Source: Sperchopsis tessellata (Eukaryota > Arthropoda > Insecta > Coleoptera > Hydrophilidae). From it: 28,491 nt of DNA. Below, piece after piece: positions 10,046 through 20,300 of this stretch. Below the pieces are notes generated by a model. The model made no database searches. It was not told the DNA's origin and saw nothing but the letters and a program-made list of their open reading frames with translations. Location of the stretch: assembly GCA_033557685.1 (NCBI GenBank), contig JAWQRN010000549.1, forward strand, positions 1-28,491, in the 5' to 3' direction. Every line of letters starts with the position of its first letter. Position 1 is the first letter of the stretch. Both the position numbers and the translations under genes were made by a program.

Positions 10046-10700
10046 TTATTAAATATTGGCCTATTTTCACTGCTTTGGCCAATCATCGATACCAGGAGTT
10101 AGGTTACTATACCTAGCTATTCTTCCGCAACCAGTTTTCGACCTGGAATTGGGTTCTTTAAAGCCAATATCTGGGAATCACAGCTTTAAGTCCCTCCTGG
10201 AGAGAAGCACCAGAAAAACTTTCCCTAACCACAAAAAGCCAGCCACCTCTATGTCTTGAACTCGATACACCACATACAGCTTATTACTTAGCCACTGAGA
10301 GGGCTTATTTTGACAATATCAGAACTAATTGGAATGACCACACTAACTTTTTGTAAAATAAAGTATTTGAGTTTTGCTATTTGTCAACATGGTAAATGAG
10401 TACTTATGCCATAGTCAAAGATACAAGCAAAATCCAAATTCACTATGATCACAATTACCAAGGAATAATCTTTTTTTTAGCTTGCAGCTCCTTTGTCAGG
10501 ATTTAGTAACTTAAGCCTAACATAGGAGGCAAGATACCTAATCTTTTTTTGTTATCTATGGTTATACTTCATAACTACCAATAATGTAGCTTACTCTGGT
10601 CATCATCACTAGGTGTAGTACAGTTATTAAATTTAACCAAGTATATATTTATATTTTTCTATAATCTAATATACATTTAATTAAATTAACAAAAATAAAA
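10046..10700. other. Unassigned spacer downstream of zinc-finger gene 1
   Basis: The part at 10056-10310 is less AT-rich than its flanks and has short open stretches but no recognisable protein, so it may be another transposon or SINE fragment. The rest is AT-rich 3' flank of zinc-finger gene 1. On the minus strand an ATTAAA-type signal lies just after the stop codon (about 10676). Confidence 0.4.
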
Positions 10701-10712
10701 CTATTTTAAACT

Positions 10713-11300
10713 CTAATCAGGTAAAAATCTAGAACAAGTTTTTAAGTGAACACTTAAAAGTCCTTTTGCAACGAACCCTTTATCACATATATGGCAAACG
10801 TATGGTCGTTCCCCTGAATGATACCTTTCATGGATGACCAGCGTAGACCTTTGGGAGAAAGCTTTTCCACAGTGTCGACATATATACGGTTTTTCCCCAC
10901 TATGGACTCTTTCATGCAACGTCAAGTTGCATTTTTTGGCAAATCCTTTTCCACAAACCAAACAACAATGGGGTTTGAAGCCTGTGTGTATCCGTATATG
11001 TTGTTTAAGATGTTCACTGCTACTTAAACGTTTGCCGCACATATCACATAGCACAGTATTTTCTCCAGTATGACCCCGAATGTGCAGGATGAGACTCTTC
11101 TTATGGGCAAACCGCTTACAGCAGATTGGACATTCATTTATGACAGGCGTTTCTGAATACACTTCTGGGTGCATACTTTTTTTATGGGCCATCAAATACC
11201 TTGTGTATGGAAAAGTTTTTAGGCATATCTCACATTCAAAGGGCATTGCTCCAGTATGGAAGTTCTTGTGTTCTTCAAACCATGTTATAGAGGTGAACCC
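10713..11300 (-). CDS. Zinc-finger gene 1, terminal coding exon
   Basis: It begins in phase 0 after tgttctag with GFTSITWFEEHKNFHTGAMP, the second half of finger 5. Six more fingers (CEIC, CPIC, CDMC, CLVC, CRHC, CHIC starts) follow, then a short tail SRFLPD and TAG. The final finger ends HLKTC, so its last zinc ligand is Cys. Plus-strand frames over this exon are shadows. Confidence 0.92.
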   Translation of the reverse strand, partial: GFTSITWFEEHKNFHTGAMPFECEICLKTFPYTRYLMAHKKSMHPEVYSETPVINECPICCKRFAHKKSLILHIRGHTGENTVLCDMCGKRLSSSEHLKQHIRIHTGFKPHCCLVCGKGFAKKCNLTLHERVHSGEKPYICRHCGKAFSQRSTLVIHERYHSGERPYVCHICDKGFVAKGLLSVHLKTCSRFLPD

Positions 11301-14300
11301 CTAGAACATTTATTTGAAATTTTTATTATTCAAACAAGATCATGTTTTTATATAAAATAAGTGATTTTTAAAGATTCAAGTTAATTTCTTTATACAGGGT
11401 GTGAAAGTAAACATTTCAACATTCAAATTCAACTGCCCGTCTTAGTATTCATAATAATAAGAATAAATTCATAACATAGGTTGTAGTTTATGCTATTGAT
11501 AATATATAATTAAAAAAGAAATAAATATATTAGTACGTATCTAAATTGCATGTGTTGAAGTGGAAGGTTGTAATGCATCACATGCAGTAAAAATAAATTA
11601 ATGAACATTCATGCAAGCCTCTCACAGATAATATATGTAAGTGTTTGTTTAAGCAAATATGTATCAAATGAAGACTGAACAAAGTAGCTTCAGAGCAAGG
11701 CCAAGACTTGACTTTTGTGTAGAGACAGGCGAAACAAAAACAACTGTCATAATAGAGAGGCATCTCTGTGTGCTTTATTAACTTGGAACCTGCATTTGGC
11801 AGGTGCGCGTGTGTGAGAAGCTCTGAGGAAAAGAAAGTGAATTATTGATGGAAATTCAGAGCCAGTATAGGGAAAATACGTAGAAGGGGAAATAAGCAGT
11901 GAAAGTTTATGGTGGATTAGGGATTAAGACAGGAAGGATCACTCTTAAGGCAATTATGAAATCCTTTTAAAAAAAGATGAAACTGCCGTATGTGGCCAAT
12001 TAGAACATGCAGAACATGACATCTGGACTACTGGAACTTGCAGAACATCGAAGCTGTGATTGAGGCATTTGCTGATGATAAGGTGTATGCGAGGTTCGAG
12101 CAAGACCTACATAGGAAACTGCACATTTGGCAAAGGAAACTTAAGATAAGAAGCATAGTAGTGAGTGCCCATACAATGAAGTTGGAGAAAGTGATAAGAC
12201 AGTAAAATGAACTGAGTAATTATAAGAATAAACTTTAGAGTGTGGTAAGACTGTATCAGTGTTTGGGGTAAAAAAAATTGTTCCAACTCTACCTCCAATT
12301 TATATTCTAACTTACACTTATGGTAGTGAGTTATGTGTATGCACCAGGTTGTAGGAGAGCAGGATTCAGTTCGGGGAGGTAACATTTCTTTTCACATGCA
12401 GAAACCGAATAAGGAACGACATCATATATGAGACGTTGGGAATGGAAAGTGTGCAAGGGTGATTCCAAATGAAATCAACCAATAAAAGTGAAAAATATTT
12501 TTCATACTCTTTGATTTAGCTAAATGTTGGTTGTTACAAATAAAAAATAGATTTTAAATTTTTTCCAGTTTGGTCACACCGTTCAGGATTTATGTGTACT
12601 CAAAATTTGCCCGTAAACCAAAATTTGGTGGAACAGCTGGCTAAAAGAAACTCTGTATTCTGGGTTATATTTGTCCTAGAAGACTGGGAAAAATCATTCT
12701 AAAGCTTTCCCAATGAGGGGAACTTCAATATTTAAACAAGTAGTTATAAATATTTAACCTCCAATTCCCAAAAAAGTATATTTTTTCTTTAAATTTTAAT
12801 TGTTCATTGTGTGTAAAACATGCATACCAAATTTCAGGGTAGAAAGCTAAAGGATTTAGAAGTTATATACTGTAGTATAGGTACTACTGCATGCAAATTA
12901 ATATATTTACATTGGTTTTGATTTCTGAGAATTTACTTAAGTATTTTATTCTATAGAATTGTTTTGCTGAGAAGTGAAATTTAAGTTCCTAGAATATTGA
13001 TTGTTTATTGCTGTTGTTCTCAAAGTTTGCTTTCTGTACAAATCAGAGCATTCAGTTGGCCACCAAGTTGCAGGCTTGAAGGTTCATATAATATACAAGA
13101 AAGTGTAGTAATCCATTTAAAATACCACATCATTCTAAGACTACAACCCTTCGTCCAATATTAGAATGGATGACAGTCAAGCTTCCTATGTTGTTGCTAG
13201 GCAGTTTTGTGTGTGCCAGTTGACGCCAAAGGTTGTCGAAACTCTCTGTACCATGCGAAGAGATGTCAGATACTTCATTGCCACAATCTGATGAAAAGAC
13301 TTAGCCTGGCCCTTCCACTGATAACTTGGATGTAAATGATATCGATAAAGAATGTAAGACATTGGAAAAATAATTAGCTATTTCATCATTAAACATCAAC
13401 TCGGTGAGTATCCCAAAGAAAAATTGAAAAAAATCAAGCATTCTTTCCACAGGAACAGTTCAGAGGATGATCATTCTACTGCTGAAGCAGAAATTATCTT
13501 TCAGCTTAAACAGAAATTTAATTCTTCCACATCCAGAAGTGAAAAAATTCAAGTGGTTCTGCCTCAAAGCAGGAGTTACAGGAAAATTCAACATGAATTT
13601 GAAGCATTAAATCTTATGGTGCGTAAAGCCAAGTTATTGGTAAAAGGAAAGGGTATTATGTCTACCCCCAATGCCAAACCATTTATAAGAAGCGATGAAG
13701 TAAGGGCAATGCCCAGAAAGAAAGATTTTGTGTCTGTAAAGACAACTGAAGGAAGAACACAAATTTAAAAAATATTATTTCTTAGCAACTTAAAAGAAGT
13801 ATACTGTATTTTTAAAGAAAAGTATCCTGAACGCCCAATCGGTTTCTCGAAGTTTGTTGAGCTTCTTCCCAAATTCTGTGTTTTAGCCGGTGCAAGCGAA
13901 ACTCATTCAGTCTGTGTTTGCACCATACCCCAAAATGTCAAACTAGTAAAGTTAACAGCCGACGACGAGTTTCCTCTAAAAACATATAAAGGTAGTTTGT
14001 TCACAATTATCTGCGATCCTTCTCAGCCTGCATGCTACTTTCTCAATTATGCAGCTTGCTGGGGACTACCAAATCTTAAAGATCGACTGGCAAATCTGAT
14101 GGACAACTTCATAATGGAAACAATTACATTCAGGCAATGGGTATCAGTTGGAAGGACAACTCTCGAAGCTTTAAACAAAGATTCCGAAGATTATTAGGAG
14201 AACTTTTGTGAAAAACTTGAAAAACTCTTAACACCCTCTATCATCACGAAACATTAATCGATTTATTAGTCGGAGATGAAAGAAAAACTACAGTTAGTAA

Positions 14301-17300
14301 TATGTGAGTTTTAAAAAACTATTCATTCGTTTTTCTAGATGCCTCCATGGGGGGTTCCATTGGAACAACGTACAAGCTACACTCCATCCTTTTGTTTCCT
14401 AATACAAAGAAATGGATGGAAACGTTGTTGTTCATCTTTTAAAAAAAAAAAACTTATCGATTTCCTAAAATGAAAATTCAACTTATTTTTCAAAAAGATC
14501 TTTTACTTTATTACTTTATTAATCTCTGTCACCACGAGGCAGATTTCAACTTATCAGCTGAGTGACACTATTCGGTCAAGTGCCATGGAAGGGGGCCAGT
14601 GACAGAGTTGACGATACTGTGAAGTGACTTGCTATTCGTGACAGTCTTCTGCCAGTATTCCAGCCGTATCATTTCAGTACACCACCATTCCAGAACACGA
14701 CCTTCAAGAGCAAATGCTGGAGGATCCTTTCTCGCTAGCCCACACTATACCTGTTACCCTAAAATTCCATGTTGTGATGCTAGTTTTGAAATTTGGCATT
14801 GAATTCTTCCGAATTGAAGCAGACGAAAGTTACCGATAGTGATGAAGATCTAGAACTGGAGGACATCAGAGGATTTGTAATGCGTTTATGACAATGAGTG
14901 GTGGCCTGCGGGTGTGATGTCAGTTAATGAAAGTGGTGAGCTTGTGAAAGTGAGCTTTCTTCATCCACAGGAACGGTAGCATCGTGAAACTACCCATCGC
15001 AAGACGATATTCTTTCGATACCAATTAAGGATATGCTGGCAGAAATCAATCCGCAAATTGTTACTGGTCGATCTTACATTCTGACTCAAACCAAATCTAA
15101 TGCAGCATCATAAAAACTTCAGTCTTGGAAGGAAAGTGTTGATCATACTTGAGAGAAGTGTAAGTTTCTTATTGAATGTAATTTTTGTTTTACAGTTATT
15201 TGGTGTGTAAAGATTATCCAGCTTTTAACTTATTGTAGTCGAATATATCAAACTGAGTTAAACCAAAGCATTGTGCATGTTTTTAACACTGCACAGGCAA
15301 TTTTTCAGATGCATTGTAATGTTTTAAAGGATATAACTTCTAAATCCTTTGGCTTTACAACCTGAAATTTGGTATGCATGTTCTACACACAATGAACACT
15401 GGAGAGAAGAATATGCAAGGTCTAAATGAACAGGAAAAAACATACTCATGACATGTCACGCAAAAGTTGCAGAGATGATCATTAACAGAAGAACTGATTG
15501 GATAACAGCAATTATGTGAAATAGAGTGAGTGGAACAGAGTTTGCAAGTGACAGTAAATTGGAAGTAGCTAGTACACTAGTTATGTAGAAAAGGAAATAT
15601 TTATGATAATGATAAGTAACTTTAACATTTCTTAATATATCTGAGTTCATATGTATTAGAACCTATAAAGCTAGAAGGGTTTGTTATCACCAGGGTTTGT
15701 CATTCCATGCACCATGGTCATTTTACGCACCAGGGACATTTTATGAATTCTATTTTGAGTTAATGATATACAGGATTGGCAGTATCACTAAACCTGGCAC
15801 ACCCCTCTTTTTTCTACATTTTTTTAATTCAATTATTGTTATTCATAGAAATCATTGCTTCTACTAAAATCCATTTTTGAACATAGATAACATCAGGTAA
15901 ATTTTAAATAGAACACCCGGCATAATTTTAAATACATAATTTAAGTTGAGTGGCCGTTTTATTTAAAATTTCAAAGGAGTGGTTGTGTCCCGAAATTGGA
16001 CACTTGTTATGAATGCGCAAAAACGTAAAAAAAAAGAATGTGTCTGTGTGATTTAAGTGGTTAAAACATACATATTACTAAAGCTAGTATTAATAAATGT
16101 CTAAAGAAACAAAAAAGGAAGATATTTACCTTTCCACATATTTCACATTTGTACTTATAGGATTCTTCATGTTTTAATAAATGTTGCTTCAAAGATGTTC
16201 TTATCTCTGTTTTAAAATCACAAATGACGCATCTGTATTGTCGCTCAGTTTCATGAGACGTGAAGTTATGAATGCAAAGAAGCATCATACTTTTGTATGA
16301 CTTGTTACATGTATCACAGAGATATGCTTTATCACCGTGGTTCTTTTCGTTGTGTTTTTCAAAACTCCTCAATGAAGTGAACTCTTTCGAGCAAATACCG
16401 CAATTAAAATAATCATTTTCTTCTTCTTTCACCTGAAACTTCTTTTCTTTTAATTCTTTGTCATTTTTATGGAATTCATAGTGCTCAATTAAACAACTTT
16501 TATCTATGCACACTTCATTGCATATCATACACGACCACTTTAGGTTTGAACTTTCCCCATGTATCTTAGAAGTATGCTCTTTAACTTTCAATTTTAAGTT
16601 TGTATAAACAAATGGATTCTTGTATTCAATTGCAATTATTTTATTTCGTTTTTTTCTTTCTTTTCTTTTTGGATTTTTTGTTTTCACTTTATTTTGATTT
16701 TTGTTGAGCTCAAAGTCCGGATCTTCTTCATCATCATCACCTTCTGCTGAGTCATCTTTCAAAGGTTGAAACCTAGGTGATTTTGAGTTCCATACAGCTT
16801 TTGAAGCATTTATTTCTGTGATAGAAACCAATGGTTCATAAACACAATGCTCAGGTCTAAAAGTAAATTGTAAAATAAATAAATAGAAGAAAAGTAAATA
16901 ACACAAAATGCATCGAGGTTAGGTATGTTCAATTTCCACAAGACCAATTATAGACTGATTTACTTTCCTCAGATATCTTAAGCTCATTGACATACATTAT
17001 GTTAAGCATCTAGAGACAGGGGGATACTGCTAATTGTGATAGACAAAAAAGTGACCCATATGGAAAACATTTTTGTTATGTATTTTATGACAAAGTCGTT
17101 AAAATATTTTCCTAAATTGTAAGTAACATAAGCAGTTCCCACAGATAAAATTAAAGCGCAATGATTAAACACTATCTTCATCGAGATTAAGAAACCACAT
17201 AGTTTATCAACTGAGGCAAGTGATACTCAAGAAGTGAACTGTACTCTTGGATAGTAAATTATTAATTGAGAAATCCTAGAAGCAATTTGGTGAGTTTTAA

Positions 17301-20300
17301 AGCAAGAAAAAATGGCAGGAATCACACACAAACAAAAATATACTGAATGGATATTCATCTTTGTACGAAATAAAAAAATATATAACAGGTACCAAGTGAC
17401 CCTGTACAGATAAACTTCAGAAACTTATATGTTTTTCCACAGAACCATATAAATTACAATTGGTGCTTCAGCAATGAACAGCGTGTCTATACAAAATAGC
17501 CATTCCACGTAATACTGAACAGAGATCCATCCGTTAATGCAAATTAAATTGATAAGTACTATCAGACACCATACATCTGTTTAGAAAAATACTGTGTATG
17601 AAATAACGGATAAATTCACACGGAGGGTGTCCCTTACAGCCCAAAGCCCATTATAAAAAATGTGGTTTTTCCAAATGTATTGTTTAAAAATAGACAAATT
17701 AGATAGTTCACCAAATTGTACTTTTGTTATTTTTGTATTATGCCCAAGTTTAATTTACATTTTTTCTCATTTATATCATAGTAAAACAGGGTTGTTTACG
17801 TTACATAATTCTTTTCTGTTTTTCCATAGTTTTTAACTTTTTCAATTTATACTGAATACACATTCTAAAGTTTAATTTCATAATAACTGTACTCCATAAT
17901 GTATAAGCATATCATATTTATACGCTTATTATTTCATCAAAATAGAAAACCCTTTTTTATATACATGTTTTATATATACTGCTGGGTATAATATATACAT
18001 ATTTATTATAAGTTTACGTTTAAATACTAAATACATATTAAATTAAGCTTTAAAAGAAATATTTCATGTGGAAATCTCAAATATCCTCCATTCTCAATGA
18101 AAAAATATCTTAAAATTTACCAGAATTTGTCCGTTATATCCAAAGTCCATTATATCAGGGTCCGTTATATCGAAACTGTACTGTAATGTAATTTTTAGAA
18201 AATTAACATTCTCCTTAATATCATGGAAAAGTAGTATGAGAGGGAGTATTGATATCTAGTTAACCTACTATAGAAACAACAGCAATTTAAATACCAAAAT
18301 ATTTTATTATTCCTTCTATTACATCTTCGTTAAGAAAATTTACTTACTTTCAAACTTTTTTCATTTAAGAGAAAAAATGATATTCCAAAGTGGTCATAAA
18401 TTGTCTTCATCTTTGTATGCAATTTTCCTTGTCATTTTTTCACAATTTCTACTCACAGATTTGGTAAAAATATGGAACAATATTGTCCAGTTACTGTTGT
18501 ACCATTGTTCAGATAGTCAATCATAATTACACTATGGCCTTCCTAAAAAACTGAGGCAAGAACTTTTCCTGTAGATTTTTTAACACAAAACTGTTTAGGT
18601 CTTGGAGAACCAGAATGCTCCCATTCCATCGATTGCTATTTCTTTCCTGGGTTAAGGAAATGTACCCATGTTTCACTGAAGGTAACAACACGTTTCAAGA
18701 AATTAGCCACGTTTTTGATATGGACAACTGATCAGTACTTAAGAATCTAGGGATCCATTTTTTTCATATCCAAATCAAAGTAAACTATGTGATGACTGTG
18801 TTTATATGAAATCATCAATATTGGATATTAGTTTCAGCTCATTGTGATGGTCTGATAATATCATGTCATGAACTACATTGATATTTTCAGGGGTAGATAC
18901 TGAAATCAGTCTTCCCGGTCTCTTCTCATCATCAATGGCATATTTACGTGTCTTAAAAATGCAACCTTATGTTTAACAGTGGCATTGATCACTAAGTATA
19001 ATAAATATATCTTCGCAAATCTGCTTATCTCCTTTAAATATAGGTAGTTAATGTAAAAATTCATACTCAAGTTTATCTATTTCCTCAATTTCGGACAACA
19101 TGCACTCTGAAATTTTATTACATAGCAATGCTTTAACTTTTTACAGTGTCATTTCAAATAAGCCTTTGTTGATTACTAAGATAACGGAACTTTTTATATA
19201 TAGAAAACTGCCTAGGCTAATATATATCAATACCTCCTCGGATCAAGCCAATGTATGAAATAGTCATTATAAATATCTCTAAATGTGAAATCTCTCGTCT
19301 GACTTGCGACATCTTGAATATCCTGCATACATGATTTAAATAAGGGTGCATCAGAGAAAGGAACTATTTAATCAAGCAAGGCATTGGTGGTGTATGGGTA
19401 TGAAATAGAAGCAGACATATTACATGACTATATATAGTTACAGCAAAAATTGGAAAGCTTATTGATAACAATATTTCACCACAGATCAAATCAAAACGTA
19501 AAATTATTGCCAGTATTTAAGAAGGTAAAAACTTGGTGGTGGTACACAGGTATCTTACTAGCAATGTAAATAATCAATAATTTGAGATGAATTTCACCCC
19601 ATTATTTAAAAAACTATATTATTATTATATATTATGTCATAAGATGTAAGGTATACTAAATCTCTGCACAATTTTTCATACATCTCTTACATATATTTGT
19701 TTGATACCAATTGTGTTACTAAAATCATATATGGTAAACCATTGCGAATAAAAAAATATAAATCTACAGCTACTTTGACCTGCATAGCAAATAAGATTAC
19801 CTACCCTAAAATGATATATTTGTTTTTACTAAGTTAATTAAAATCTACATAAAAAGTAGGTACCATAAGGATATTCAATCAGAATTGATCTTATCATTAA
19901 AAATTATCCTGCATAACTACTTCTCGTTGTATCACTAATATTTTTCTTGAAGTGCCTTCTCCTTACTGGAAGTTGGCAATTACTATTTGGTATTTGACCC
20001 TGTCATGGGTTGAATGGACTGCTTCAAGTTTCGCAGCCATGAGAGTGTATTTCTTCCTAAGTCTCTTTTCCCTTCGTATTATGCTTCCATTATCAACTGT
20101 AGTACCTTAAATTTGTCACTTCTAAAGATGTGTCCAACGGGATTTTCAATATTCTTCGATACAGTCACATTTCAAATGCCTCTGTTTTGTTGAAGTTTTC
20201 AGGGTCCATCCATCTGCCCCATACAGCCACACTGATAAGTCAGAACCCTTTGTTGCTCAGCAACATGTATCAAGACTAAGATCGTGATTACATAACATTC

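Larger units (their letters stand above)
12458..15398 (+). mobile_element. Unclassified DNA transposon with inverted repeats
   Basis: It carries two nearly identical 68-69-base inverted repeats (12801-12869 and 15331-15398) around a decayed protein gene (13140-15115). The left edge is placed where the reverse-transcriptase similarity breaks and the sequence gggtgattccaaatgaaatc begins. I found no matching right-hand copy of that motif, so the inverted repeats may be subterminal, with the true right end lost or further right. No target-site duplication was seen. It sits in intron 2 of zinc-finger gene 1, in the opposite orientation to the gene. Confidence 0.65.

Noticed and set aside
10818..11304. 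Three plus-strand open frames
   Set aside because: Antisense shadows of the terminal zinc-finger exon of gene 1.
12107..12385. Minus-strand open frame of 92 codons
   Set aside because: Antisense to the plus-strand reverse-transcriptase remnant; no domain of its own.
16061..16129. Hydrophobic end of the zinc-finger frame (VNIFLFCFFRHLLILALVIC) as a membrane segment
   Set aside because: It lies beyond the GTAAAT donor and is intronic; the finger is completed by the exon at 11300.
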